Part shown: piece by piece, positions 1 through 8,719 of the stretch
Numbering within the stretch: the first letter of the stretch is position 1
How the letters are laid out: each line of letters starts with the position of its first letter
Assembly (NCBI RefSeq): GCF_003315135.1
Contig: NZ_QNRK01000030.1
Coordinates: 1-64,000, forward strand
Length of the DNA: 64,000 bases
Source of the DNA: Roseiarcus fermentans
GTDB lineage: Bacteria > Pseudomonadota > Alphaproteobacteria > Rhizobiales > Beijerinckiaceae
Direction of reading: 5' to 3'
Notes under the pieces: generated by a model
Told to the model about the DNA's origin: nothing
Databases searched by the model: none
Seen by the model: the letters and a program-made list of their open reading frames with translations, nothing else
Position numbers and translations under genes: made by a program

Positions 1-95
1 CTCAGCCGAAACGTTAACCAAAGGCGCCTCCTCTCAGGCCGAGGTGGTACCCTTTTGCCTGTCGCCTCCGGTCCCCTTTTGCATGTCGCCCGACA
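1..95 (-). mobile_element. Possible end of an IS21-like insertion sequence
   Basis: Two 17-bp direct repeats at 50-66 and 74-90 differ at one base and lie 24 bp apart. Each carries the core CCCTTTTGC (GCAAAAGGG on the minus strand). They stop at a TGTCG-CC-CGACA palindrome (84-95). Read from 95 leftward this looks like a TG-starting terminus with subterminal repeated transposase-binding sites, as in IS21-family elements. The body of the element would lie left of the window, and no transposase codons are visible. The family assignment is from memory of such termini and is tentative. Confidence 0.35.
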
Positions 96-128
96 CTCGT
101 GGCCGCGTCGCCTGCGCCATCCGGCTCG

Positions 129-281
129 AAGGGCCGGCCTTTCTATCTTGGCGGCCCCGCCACGTTGACCACGACCGCCGGCACGACGACGTTTTCGGGA
201 GACAATCGCTACTTTGGCGCGACGACGGTGCGCGGCGGGACCCTGACCGCATCGGGCGCGAACGCCGGAACGGCGCGCTGA
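129..281 (+). pseudogene. Remnant of an autotransporter-associated beta-strand repeat
   Basis: In the frame ending at the stop at 279-281 the translation contains TTTFSGDNRYFGATTVRGG followed by TLTASGANAGT. This matches the pattern of the autotransporter passenger repeat (F-SG-N-Y-G-T-V-GGTL). No plausible start, signal peptide or beta-barrel is present, and the frame is closed 50 codons later. It is best read as a scrap of a large autotransporter gene left beside the putative IS end at 95. The rest of 282-626 shows no convincing gene on either strand; open frames there look like composition artefacts. Confidence 0.4.
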
Positions 282-626
282 CGGGCGCCGTCGCCTCCGC
301 CGGCGGCGGCCGCCCCGCGCATCCGCTGTCTCGCGCGTGCGACGCTTCGGCGAGGATCTTTCGCGCAAGGCGCTGACATCGGCGAAACAGGGCCGGATCG
401 GCATCTGTCTGCGAAAGCCGCAGCCGTCGCTCCGATGGGCGCGCGCCGTGCGCCAAACCAGGGTTTCCGACCTCGTCATGATCCGAGGCGCACTGCGACG
501 ACCTTTGTTCATGCAGGGCCGCGATGTGTGCGTGCGGTAGCGCGGCTCGTTTCTCCCAGCCGGCGGCGGAGCCGCCGTCGCGCCACAAACGGGGTGCAGT
601 CAGGCCGGATCAGAAGGACGGGTGGA

Positions 627-2402
627 ATGTCCGACGATCGAACCGAGTTCAAACCGTCCCGACGCGACCTCCTGGCCAGCGGCGCGGCGACCATTCTCGG
701 CGTCGATCTCCTGCACGCGAAGCCTGCCGCCGCGGCGCAGGCCTCAGCGCCCGATGCGCCGCCTGCCGGCTACAACATTCTGTTCATCCTCGTCGACCAG
801 GAGCATTTCTTTCCGAAATGGCCGTTCCCGGTCCCGGCGCGCGAATGGCTGAGGGCGAACGGCGTCACCTTCTCCAACCACCAGGCGGCGTCCTGCGTCT
901 GCTCGCCCGCCCGCTCGGTCATCTATACGGGAGCGCACATCCAGCATTCCGGCGTCTTCGACAACCTGAACTATCTGTGGCAGCCGGACCTGTCGACGTC
1001 GATCAAGACGATCGGACACCGGATGCACGACCTCGGCTATCACGCGGCCTATCAGGGCAAGTGGCATCTCAGCGCCAATCTCGATCAGACGCGGGTCGCG
1101 ATCGATGCGCCGATGGCCGACTACCGCAAGATCATCGGCAGCTACGGCTTCGACGACTTTTTTGGCGTCGGAGACCTCATCGACGGCGGCCTCGGCGGCT
1201 TCACATACGACGGATTGACCACGGACCGCACGGTCAGCTGGATGAGAAACGAGGGCGCGGCGCTTCGCGCCAAGGGCCAGCCGTGGTTCCTCGCCGTCAA
1301 TTTCGTCAATCCGCACGACGTGATGTACATCGACTCGGATCTTCCCGGTCAGGTCGTCCAGGGCAGGAACCCGGCGATCGCGATCTTCCCGACGCCGCAG
1401 GACCGGCTTTACCAGGAGCGCTGGGACGACCTGCCGCTGCCCGCGACCAGGAGCCAGCCGCTCGACGCGCCGGGCCGGCCCAAGGCGCACGCCATCTATC
1501 AGTCCATTCAGGACATGATGGTCGGGGCGTGGCCGGACGAGGATCGTCGCTGGCGCATCCTGCGAAACTACTACTACAATTGCATCCGCGACTGCGACCA
1601 GCAGGTCATGCAGGTGTTGAAGGCGCTGAAGGACACCGATCAGGACCAGAACACGATTATCGTGTTCAACGCCGATCATGGCGAACTCGGCGGGCATCAC
1701 CAGATGCGCGGCAAAGGCAACTGCGCCTACAAGGAGCAGAACCACGTGCCGCTGATCGTCCGTCATCCCGCCTATCCGGGCGGCGTAACCTGCGATGCGC
1801 TGACGTCGCAGATCGACCTTGCGCCGACTCTGATCGCCCTGACCGGTCTGGAACCGTCGAGGCGGGCGAAGGCCGCCGAGGGACTGGTCGGCCGCGACGT
1901 CTCGGGCTTGCTCGGGAAGGGCGGCGCGGCGAAGGTCGACGAAGTCCGCCCCGCTACGCTGTTCAATTACAACATGCTCTCCTATCAGGACGTCGCATGG
2001 GCGGAACACTTCGTTCAGATCATGTTCTCGCGCGCGGTCACGGATGCGGAAAAGATCCAGGAATTCCTGAAGAACGACCCGGACTTCGGCGAGCGCGTCG
2101 GCATCCGCAGCGTATTCGACGGGCGCTATCGCTTTTCCCGCTATTTCGGGCAGACGGATTTCAACACGCCGACGACGATGGAGGCGCTGCTCGCCAAGAA
2201 CGACGTCGAACTCTACGATCTGAAAGAGGACCCCGACGAGATACACAATCTGGCCATGGATCCGGTGAAGCATGGAGACCTTCTGATCGCGCTCAACAAG
2301 GTCGCCAACGATTTGATCGCCGCCGAGGTCGGCCTCGACGACGGCGTCTTCCTGCCGATCCGCAACGGCAAATGGTTCTTCCCGCCGCCGAGCGAACGGT
2401 GA
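627..2402 (+). CDS. Tat-exported sulfatase (arylsulfatase family)
   Basis: A 591-residue type I sulfatase that should hydrolyse sulfate esters in the periplasm. The N-terminus has a twin-arginine signal (SRRDLLASGAA, then a hydrophobic stretch and an Ala-rich cleavage region near residue 40). The metal-binding segment ILVDQEH follows. The formylglycine motif C-S-P-A-R is present with the modifiable Cys at residue 92, so an anaerobic or FGE-type maturase is needed elsewhere in the genome. NADHGELGGHH supplies the second metal site. ATG 627 was chosen because it begins just before the Tat motif; the frame is open further upstream but without signal features. The substrate cannot be told from sequence. 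The gene converges with the zntB-like gene. Confidence 0.9.
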   Translation: MSDDRTEFKPSRRDLLASGAATILGVDLLHAKPAAAAQASAPDAPPAGYNILFILVDQEHFFPKWPFPVPAREWLRANGVTFSNHQAASCVCSPARSVIYTGAHIQHSGVFDNLNYLWQPDLSTSIKTIGHRMHDLGYHAAYQGKWHLSANLDQTRVAIDAPMADYRKIIGSYGFDDFFGVGDLIDGGLGGFTYDGLTTDRTVSWMRNEGAALRAKGQPWFLAVNFVNPHDVMYIDSDLPGQVVQGRNPAIAIFPTPQDRLYQERWDDLPLPATRSQPLDAPGRPKAHAIYQSIQDMMVGAWPDEDRRWRILRNYYYNCIRDCDQQVMQVLKALKDTDQDQNTIIVFNADHGELGGHHQMRGKGNCAYKEQNHVPLIVRHPAYPGGVTCDALTSQIDLAPTLIALTGLEPSRRAKAAEGLVGRDVSGLLGKGGAAKVDEVRPATLFNYNMLSYQDVAWAEHFVQIMFSRAVTDAEKIQEFLKNDPDFGERVGIRSVFDGRYRFSRYFGQTDFNTPTTMEALLAKNDVELYDLKEDPDEIHNLAMDPVKHGDLLIALNKVANDLIAAEVGLDDGVFLPIRNGKWFFPPPSER

Positions 2403-2469
2403 GGCCTCGTCCGAAGACCATCCCAATTCCAGTGGCCGATGCGGAATTCGCGACGTCGATCCGGAGCGA

Positions 2470-3474
2470 TCACGCGAACATCCGGAAGCGCCGGATCAAC
2501 AGGAAGACGGCGAGCGCGGCGAGCGCGCACAGGCCGCTGGCGTAGAGCGTTCCGTAGTCGGACTCGGTGAAGGGCAGGTTTTTCGTGTTCATGCCGAAAT
2601 AGCCGGTTACGAAGGCCGGCGGCAGCAAGAGCGTCGTGACCACGGTGAGCAGGAACAGGTTCTTGTTGGTCGCGGAGGCGAGTTGCGACGCCGCCTCTTC
2701 CTGAAGGAGCCGGGCCCGGTCGCCTTGCAGATGCAGGTCGGAATGGAAGGAGGCCACCCGCTGCCTGACCCGACGTCCGAGATCGCGGTAGATTTCCAGC
2801 GCGCTCTGCGAGCGGTGCTGATCGAGTTGCCCCAGCACGCTCAGCGCGCCCTGGACGAGACGGTCCTGCTTCGAGATCGCGCGCCTGAGCTTGAGCAGCT
2901 TGCCGGTCTCGTCGCTCATCGCCTCGGACAGGACGCGGTCCTCGATGCGGTCGATCTCCTCAGCGATCGATTGCGCGGCGGCGCCGAGCGAATCCGCCGC
3001 TTCCTCGAGCATGCGCTCGAACAGCCCGGCGCTTCCCTCGAACCTGGCGCCGTTCTCGATTCTGGCCCTCAGCGCGTGGGCCGCCCTCACCGGGTGACGC
3101 CGCGCGGTCAGGAGAAACTGGGGTCGCAGAACGAACCGGAGGTCGGTGGGATCCTCCGAGGCGGCCATGAGATCGCGCTGAACGTCCAGGAGAACGCCCC
3201 ACAGGGCGTCCCCGCCCCAGTCCAGGCGCGGGTGCGTGTCGGGAGACAGCAGGACGGCCTTCGCCTCCTCCGGCAGACCTTCCTGAGCGCCGATCCAGTC
3301 GCGGGTGCGCGCGTTGGCCAGAATCACGTGCGCCCAGACAAACCGGCGCCCGTGAATCAGATCGACAGGTCGATCCTCGGGAAGGAGGGCGCCCACTCCG
3401 CTTCCGTCGAACTCGAACGCCCAGGCCAAGCCAGGCGCCACGCTGGCGAGATCCACCCTGGACTGTTCCCTCAT
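2470..3474 (-). CDS. zntB: CorA-family zinc/metal transporter, ZntB-like
   Basis: 334 residues with the CorA-superfamily plan: a long cytoplasmic alpha/beta and helical N-terminal region, then two C-terminal membrane helices. The pore signature GMN is present (YFGMNTKNLP) at the end of the first helix, followed by the short periplasmic loop and the last helix ending RRFRMFA. The NTKNLPF continuation is typical of ZntB rather than Mg2+-specific CorA, so Zn2+ or Cd2+ transport is the likely role. ATG 3474 has a strong Shine-Dalgarno (GAGGAGG) about 8 bases upstream. It lies 33 bp downstream of the corA gene on the same strand and is probably cotranscribed with it. The substrate is inferred by family only. 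Confidence 0.85.
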   Translation of the reverse strand: MREQSRVDLASVAPGLAWAFEFDGSGVGALLPEDRPVDLIHGRRFVWAHVILANARTRDWIGAQEGLPEEAKAVLLSPDTHPRLDWGGDALWGVLLDVQRDLMAASEDPTDLRFVLRPQFLLTARRHPVRAAHALRARIENGARFEGSAGLFERMLEEAADSLGAAAQSIAEEIDRIEDRVLSEAMSDETGKLLKLRRAISKQDRLVQGALSVLGQLDQHRSQSALEIYRDLGRRVRQRVASFHSDLHLQGDRARLLQEEAASQLASATNKNLFLLTVVTTLLLPPAFVTGYFGMNTKNLPFTESDYGTLYASGLCALAALAVFLLIRRFRMFA

Positions 3475-3507
3475 CGCCTGCCTCCTCGTCGCGACGGAAA
3501 CCGCAGC

Positions 3508-4512
3508 CTACAGCCACTTCTTCCAGCGGAAGAAAACATACGGCAGCACCGCCGCGCACACCATCAGAAGCAGCGCGAACGGATAGCCCCACGTCCATTC
3601 CAGTTCCGGCATCACCTTGAAGTTCATACCGTAGATCGAGGCGATCACGGTCGGCGGCATGAAGATGACCGCGAGCACGGAAAAGAGTTTGATAATGTCG
3701 TTCTGCGCCAGGTTGATCAGCCCGAGCGTCGCGTCGAGCAGAAACTGCACTTTTTGCGCCTTGAAGCTCGCGTCCTCCTCGAGCGACTGCAGATCGCGCA
3801 GCGCCGTCTTGGTCGCCTCGCGCGCCGCCCGCTGCGCCTTGTCGGCCTTGCCGCCCTCCCCGTTCGCGTCGGCCATCAGAAACAGCAGCAGCCGCTCGAT
3901 CGACACCATGCTTTCGCGCAGATTGGAGATCTTCTCGTCCTCGAGCCCGAGATCCCAGAGCGTGTCGGAATAAATCTGGCTGCGCCCCTCCATTTTCTCC
4001 TTGGCGTGAAACACCCGGCTCGCGATCGCGTCGAGGCGGACCCCAACCTGGTTCAGCGCGCGGGCCGAGCGGTTGATCACAGTGTTGATGAGTCCGGTCG
4101 CGATGGCGTCGGGCGAGCGCGCGGCCGCCTGCGCCCTGCAGAGCTTCTGGGCGTAGATGTCGAACGATTCGCAGGCGTGGTAGCGCACGGTGACCAGCGC
4201 CGTCGGCGCGATGACGAAGGTGACGTCGGTGATGTCGGGCGTGTCCTTCGGCTCGCTGATCACGCTCGCCTGGAGGTAGCGGACGCCGTTCTCTGCGTAA
4301 TGGGCTTCCGGCGGCTCGGCGTAGTCGGGGTCGGCGCGGGTGGCGATGGCGACGCCGACGAAAAGCTGGACTTTCTCGTCCTCCTCCGCGGTCGGCTCGA
4401 TCATGTCGATCCAGATCGTACCCTCCGGGATCGCCTCCTTGGGCGCGAGAACCTTGCGCGACAGGGGGGCGGACGGCGCAGGCGCCTGCGACAGACAATG
4501 AACGACGATCAA
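3508..4512 (-). CDS. corA: Magnesium/cobalt transporter CorA
   Basis: 334 residues. The C-terminus shows the CorA hallmark YGMNFKVMPEL between two hydrophobic helices, then the basic tail FFRWKKWL. The long N-terminal part is charged and helical, as in the CorA funnel domain that forms a pentamer. The preferred start is TTG at 4512, giving (M)IVVHCLSQAP; a GGAG stands about 12 bases upstream and no ATG lies near. It is the upstream member of a two-gene unit with the ZntB-like gene. Having two CorA-family channels side by side suggests different divalent specificities. Confidence is high for the family and moderate for the exact start. Confidence 0.9.
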   Translation of the reverse strand: MIVVHCLSQAPAPSAPLSRKVLAPKEAIPEGTIWIDMIEPTAEEDEKVQLFVGVAIATRADPDYAEPPEAHYAENGVRYLQASVISEPKDTPDITDVTFVIAPTALVTVRYHACESFDIYAQKLCRAQAAARSPDAIATGLINTVINRSARALNQVGVRLDAIASRVFHAKEKMEGRSQIYSDTLWDLGLEDEKISNLRESMVSIERLLLFLMADANGEGGKADKAQRAAREATKTALRDLQSLEEDASFKAQKVQFLLDATLGLINLAQNDIIKLFSVLAVIFMPPTVIASIYGMNFKVMPELEWTWGYPFALLLMVCAAVLPYVFFRWKKWL

Positions 4513-4622
4513 GCGCTGCTCTCCAAAATCCCGGTTTCATATCCCTGTCGCACAGGTTCCCGTCAGTTTGGCGACACCCGCGCGAGTGCGCCCATTCCGC
4601 TGCTCCGGCGGGGGGGGAATCC

Positions 4623-5462
4623 CTAGCGCAGCAGCGGCTCCGCCTCCGCTCGCAGCCCATCCGCGTCCTCGCTCACGAAGCCGAGATCGGCGAGCGCCCG
4701 CGCCACGGCGGCGACGAGGTCGGCGTTGCTGTCGGCGCGCTCTCCGGACGGCAGCGTCAGATTGTTTTCGAAACCGACCCGCGCATGGCCGCCGAGCAGC
4801 GCCCCCGCCGTCACGCACGCGGCCTCGCGCCGGCCGAAAGCGCAGACGCTCCAATGGGCGAAGCGGGGCGCGCCGGGCGCGAGAAACGGCAGCAGGTCCG
4901 CCGGCGCCGCGGTCCTGAGCAGCGTGAAGCGACCGAGGACGTAGAGCACGGCGACCGAGTCGAAGGGGACGACCCCGCGCCTGTGCATGTCCGCGAGCCG
5001 GGCGGCCTCCTCCGGGCTGTAGAGGATGATCTGCGGCCAGATCCGCATCCGCTTCAGGCGGACGAGGAAGTCGGCGAACGGCTTTTCGTCCCCGGCTTCC
5101 GGCGCGAGTTCCCGCAGCGCGAGCGACGCCGCCTCCGGGTTGGTCGCCAGCACCACCGCCATCTGCTCGGCCGGCGCGTATTTCCCGAGCGACTCGCTGG
5201 TGATCTGCACCACGAGGCGGTCGCCGACCGTCCGGCAGATCGCCGAGATCGCCGCGCGATAGGCCTCGGCGTCGAGCAGGTGGGCGCCGTCGGAATCGCG
5301 CACGTGCAGGTGGAGCATCGCGGCCCCGGCCTCGAGGCACTCGGCGGCCGCGCGCGCCAGGTCGTCGGCCGTCATCGGCAGCCCGGGATGGTCGGCCCTG
5401 GTCTTGCGGCCGCCGTTCGGCGCGACCGCGATCGCCACGCGCCTTCGCTGAACCCCGATCAC
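4623..5462 (-). CDS. Beta-keto acid cleavage enzyme (BKACE, DUF849 family)
   Basis: 279 residues from GTG 5462. The start region AIAVAPNGGRKT followed by the Zn-binding HLHVRD motif is diagnostic for 3-keto-5-aminohexanoate cleavage enzyme relatives. These zinc enzymes condense a beta-keto acid with acetyl-CoA to give acetoacetate and a new CoA ester. GTG 5462 fits the usual family start a few residues before the first beta strand and has AAGG upstream. Longer versions would run into the divergent aminotransferase. The neighbouring transaminase, only 69 bp away on the other strand, suggests the keto acid may arise by deamination of an amino acid. The true substrate is unknown because the family is broad. 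Confidence 0.85.
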   Translation of the reverse strand: MIGVQRRRVAIAVAPNGGRKTRADHPGLPMTADDLARAAAECLEAGAAMLHLHVRDSDGAHLLDAEAYRAAISAICRTVGDRLVVQITSESLGKYAPAEQMAVVLATNPEAASLALRELAPEAGDEKPFADFLVRLKRMRIWPQIILYSPEEAARLADMHRRGVVPFDSVAVLYVLGRFTLLRTAAPADLLPFLAPGAPRFAHWSVCAFGRREAACVTAGALLGGHARVGFENNLTLPSGERADSNADLVAAVARALADLGFVSEDADGLRAEAEPLLR

Positions 5463-5531
5463 GCCGCCCGCCTTTCCGATCGCCTCGCGGGTTCCTATGA
5501 TTCGCCCGCCCGCCACGCCCGGCTTTGAGGA

Positions 5532-6866
5532 ATGAGAATGACGCATATTTTGCATCGTGCGGCAAAGGTCGTTCCGCCCGTCGCCGTTTCGGGCGCGGGC
5601 GTGGAGATCGTCGACGCCGACGGCCGGCGCTATCTCGACGCCTCGGGCGGCGCCGCGGTGTCCTGTCTCGGCCACGGGCACCCGGACGTCGTCGCCGCCC
5701 TCCATCGCCAACTCGACGCGCTCGCCTACGCCCACACGGGGTTCTTCACCTCGGAGCCGGCCGAAAAGCTCGCCGACCGCCTCGTCGCCGATGCGCCGGA
5801 AGGCGTCAGTCACGTCTATCTGGTCAGCGGCGGCTCGGAAGCGGTCGAGGCCGCCCTCAAGCTCGCCCGGCAATATTTCGTCGAGATTGGCCAGCCGCAG
5901 CGACGGCGCGTCGTCGCCCGCCGACAGAGCTACCACGGCAACACGCTGGGCGCGCTCGCCGCGGGCGGCAATGCGTGGCGGCGGCGCCCGTTCGAGCCCC
6001 TGCTGATCGAGACCCATCATGTCGACCCGTGCTTCGCCTACCGGTTTCAGCGTGAAGGGGAGAGCGACGCCGACTACGCCGCGCGCGCCGCCGGGGCGCT
6101 CGAGGCCAAGCTCGTCGAGCTCGGCCCGGAGACGGTGGCGGCCTTCGTCGCCGAGACCGTGGTCGGCGCGACCGCCGGCGCCGTGCCGCCGGTGGCGGAT
6201 TATTTCCGGCGCGTGCGAAGACTCTGCGACCGCTACGGCGTGTTGCTCATCCTCGACGAGGTCATGTGCGGCATGGGCCGGACGGGGACGCTGCACGCCT
6301 GCACGCAAGAGGGCGTCGCGCCGGACCTGATGACCGTGGCCAAGGGCCTCGGCGGCGGTTACCAGCCGATCGGCGCGGTGTTTCTCGCGCGAAAGATCTT
6401 CGACGCTGTCGCCGACGGATCAGGCGCCTTCCAGCACGGGCACACCTACATGGGGCATCCGATGGCCGCGGCGGCGGCGCTCGCCGTGCAGGAAACGATC
6501 GCGCGCGACGACCTGCTCGCCAACGTCCGGGCGATGGGCGATCGTCTGCGCTTGCGCCTCGTCGAACGCCTCGGCGCGAGCCCGCACGTCGGCGACATCC
6601 GCGGCCGGGGCCTGTTTCGGGCGCTGGAATTGGTCGCCGACCGGGCGACACGGGCCCCGTTCGATCCGGCGTTGAAGCTTCATGCGCGGATCAAGCGCGA
6701 GGCGATGGCCCGCGGTCTGATGGTCTACCCGATGGGCGGAACGATCGACGGCCGGCGCGGCGACCACGTCCTCCTCGCGCCGCCGTTCATCGTGACCGAG
6801 GCGCATGTCGAGGCGATCGTCGATCGGCTCGGCGAGGCGGTCGAGGCGGCGCTTCGGAGCGTGTGA
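5532..6866 (+). CDS. Class III (omega) aminotransferase
   Basis: 444 residues, a typical length for PLP-dependent class III aminotransferases. Visible motifs are the N-terminal GVEIVDADGRRYLDASGG, the phosphate-binding SGGSEAVEAALKLAR, the acidic ILDEVMCGMGRTG that holds the PLP pyridine nitrogen, and the Schiff-base lysine in TVAKGLGGGYQPIG (Lys271). It would transfer an amino group from an omega- or alpha-amino acid to a keto acceptor. ATG 5532 or ATG 5538 could be used. It is divergent from the BKACE gene across 69 bp and may act in the same catabolic route. It converges with the LysR gene, 114 bp apart. Substrate specificity cannot be read from sequence. Confidence 0.9.
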   Translation: MRMTHILHRAAKVVPPVAVSGAGVEIVDADGRRYLDASGGAAVSCLGHGHPDVVAALHRQLDALAYAHTGFFTSEPAEKLADRLVADAPEGVSHVYLVSGGSEAVEAALKLARQYFVEIGQPQRRRVVARRQSYHGNTLGALAAGGNAWRRRPFEPLLIETHHVDPCFAYRFQREGESDADYAARAAGALEAKLVELGPETVAAFVAETVVGATAGAVPPVADYFRRVRRLCDRYGVLLILDEVMCGMGRTGTLHACTQEGVAPDLMTVAKGLGGGYQPIGAVFLARKIFDAVADGSGAFQHGHTYMGHPMAAAAALAVQETIARDDLLANVRAMGDRLRLRLVERLGASPHVGDIRGRGLFRALELVADRATRAPFDPALKLHARIKREAMARGLMVYPMGGTIDGRRGDHVLLAPPFIVTEAHVEAIVDRLGEAVEAALRSV

Positions 6867-6980
6867 TAATGAGCGATCCGCTTCGGGACCCGATGGCCGG
6901 CCGCTCCGGTTCGCGGGGCCGGAAGAGCCCGTGACGACGCCCTGAGCCGGAAGCCGGCGCCCGACCCGTCGCCGGCGCCC

Positions 6981-7889
6981 CTACGGGCGCGCGGCAGGCA
7001 GCACGACATCGACCAGCCAGCGCACCAGGTCGCTTCGGCCGCGCGCGGCGGACACCACGGCCGAGACCGGAAACGAGCCGAGCTCCAGGGGCGGGGCGAA
7101 GACCGAGAGGCCGAAGCGCGGCGCAAAGGCCGCGGCGATCCGCGACGGCAGCGTCACGACGACATCGCTTTCCGCCGCCGCCGCGAGGGCGGACAGGAAG
7201 TAGGGGACCGCCGCGACCACCTCGCGCCGCATGCCGTTCGCCCGCAGCGCCGCATCGACCACGCCTTCGAGGTCGCCGTCGAGCGACACCACGACGTGGC
7301 GGGCGGCGAGATAGGCTGCGATGGCGAAAGGGCCGGGGCCCTCATGCCCGCGCGACGCCGCAACGACGCTGTACGTCTCGTCGAACAGCGTTTTCGACGC
7401 GACCGACGCCGGCAGGGCGCCGAACCGGCCGATCGCGACCTCGACCGTTCCCGCCCGAAGCGCTTCCACGGCGGCCCGGCGAACCAGCGGCCGAAAGCTC
7501 AGCCGGAGATTCGGCGCCGCCTCGCCGAGCCGCGCGATCAGCGGCGCCGCGAGCAGCGCGCAGTGATAATCGGAGGCCGCGATCCGCACCACCCCGGCCG
7601 CCTCGGCCAGATCGAAGGCGCGCGAATCGACCATGTCGCGGGCGAGCGCAAACAGCCGGTCGAGGTCCGGCGCCAGCGCGAGCGCCCTCGCCGTCGGCGC
7701 CAGTCCGTGCGGACGGCGGACGAACAGCGGGTCGCCGAAGATCGCGCGCAATCGGGCCAGCGCGTGGCTGACGGTCGATTGCGTCATCGCCAGTTCGCGC
7801 GCCGTGTCGGTCGCCCGCCGGGTGCGCAGGAGGCTCGCGAGGACGGTCAGGAGGGTGAAGTCCAGGCTTCTGATATCGACATGCGCCAT
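6981..7889 (-). CDS. LysR-family transcriptional regulator
   Basis: 302 residues from ATG 7889. The N-terminal winged helix-turn-helix is clear (ELAMTQSTVSHALARLRAIF, then DPLFVRRPHGLAPTARA), followed by a type 2 periplasmic-binding-like effector domain. The ATG at 7889 gives MAHVDIRSLDF, the usual LysR beginning; the four residues before it would need a TTG. It is divergent from the small oxidoreductase gene at 7969, and the intergenic DNA holds a perfect inverted repeat, so regulation of that gene and of itself is likely. It resembles NodD/LinR-type LysR proteins in the HTH region. The effector is unknown. Confidence 0.9.
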   Translation of the reverse strand: MAHVDIRSLDFTLLTVLASLLRTRRATDTARELAMTQSTVSHALARLRAIFGDPLFVRRPHGLAPTARALALAPDLDRLFALARDMVDSRAFDLAEAAGVVRIAASDYHCALLAAPLIARLGEAAPNLRLSFRPLVRRAAVEALRAGTVEVAIGRFGALPASVASKTLFDETYSVVAASRGHEGPGPFAIAAYLAARHVVVSLDGDLEGVVDAALRANGMRREVVAAVPYFLSALAAAAESDVVVTLPSRIAAAFAPRFGLSVFAPPLELGSFPVSAVVSAARGRSDLVRWLVDVVLPAARP

Positions 7890-7896
7890 ATCCGAC

Positions 7897-7916
7897 TTCA
7901 AATCTCTTCATTTGAA
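7897..7916. promoter_or_regulatory. LysR-type operator: perfect 7-6-7 inverted repeat
   Basis: TTCAAAT-CTCTTC-ATTTGAA at 7897-7916 is a perfect palindrome with 7-bp arms, just upstream of the lysR ATG (7889) and 53 bp before the oxidoreductase GTG (7969). A second, wider pair, CTGATATCGA at 7870-7879 and TCGATATCAG at 7917-7926, is also perfectly inverted. Interrupted dyads of this kind in a divergent LysR intergenic region normally bind the LysR protein. Binding itself is inferred. Confidence 0.55.
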
Positions 7917-7968
7917 TCGATATCAGTCTGCGCCCAGATTGAGCCCCGAACAACCGCGGAGGCGAAGG

Positions 7969-8574
7969 GTGAAGATCGCGATCATCGGCAGGGGCGCCGT
8001 CGGCAAAGCCATCGGCGGCGGCTGGGCCGCCGCCGGCCATCAGGTGGTCTACGGCGTTCGGGCCCCCTCCGCCGCGGACGAGACCGAGACCGCGCCGGCC
8101 GCGGCGGACGCCGACGTCGTCGTCATCGCCACGCCCTGGAGCGCCGTCCCCGTCGTCGTCGCGGCGGCCGGCGGCCTCGCGGGCAAGACCGTGATCGACT
8201 GCACCAATCCGCTCGCCCTGATCGACGGACGGCTGCAACTGGCGATCGGTCACACGACCTCCGGCGGCGAGACGCTGGCCGCGCTCGCGCCCGAGGCCTC
8301 CGTCGTCAAGACTCTGAACCAGCTCGGCGCTGAGAACCTCGGCGGCGCCCGCCGCTTCCCGGCCCCGCCCGTGATGTTCGCAGCCGGCGACGACGCAACC
8401 CGCAAGGCCGTCGCGCTCAGGCTCGTCGGCGACCTCGGCTTCGAGGCGATCGACGCCGGCCCGCTGGTCAACAGCCGCCTGCTCGAATCCCTGGCGATGC
8501 TGTGGATCGACCAGGCGCTGGCCCGCGGCGCCGGACGCGCCTTCGCCTACGCCCGCATCCGTCGCGCGACCTGA
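7969..8574 (+). CDS. NADPH-dependent F420 reductase-like oxidoreductase
   Basis: 201 residues from GTG 7969, preceded by GCGGAGG. The start VKIAIIGRGAVGKAIGGGW is a Rossmann dinucleotide motif (GxGxxG). The rest follows the short NADP oxidoreductase/F420-dependent family (PF03807 type), with DADVVVIATPW at the second beta-alpha unit, VIDCTNPL, and the conserved VVKTLNQLGAENL segment. It probably reduces or oxidises a small molecule with NADP(H). Nothing shows that F420 itself is used, and the family name is mostly historical. It is divergently arranged with the LysR gene, which probably controls it. Confidence 0.75.
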   Translation: MKIAIIGRGAVGKAIGGGWAAAGHQVVYGVRAPSAADETETAPAAADADVVVIATPWSAVPVVVAAAGGLAGKTVIDCTNPLALIDGRLQLAIGHTTSGGETLAALAPEASVVKTLNQLGAENLGGARRFPAPPVMFAAGDDATRKAVALRLVGDLGFEAIDAGPLVNSRLLESLAMLWIDQALARGAGRAFAYARIRRAT

Positions 8575-8719
8575 CGGGGAGGCCCCGACGAGAACGTCAA
8601 TGCCGTCAACGCCAGGTCGCCCGGGCGGATCGCCCTGGCGATCGCCAATCCCGGCGCCCGCCGCGATCGCGGCGCTCGGCGAATAGGCCGGGTCGTTCGC
8701 CTCGAGCGGGAGGACACGC

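Noticed and set aside
34-588. 184-residue minus-strand frame at the window start
   Set aside because: Low-complexity Arg/Ser/Ala composition, no ribosome site, and it crosses the repeat-like DNA and the autotransporter remnant.
744-2426. Long open frame antisense to the sulfatase
   Set aside because: It is rich in Arg, Asp, Val and Gly with no domain, opposite a clearly conserved gene. It follows from high GC at third codon positions.
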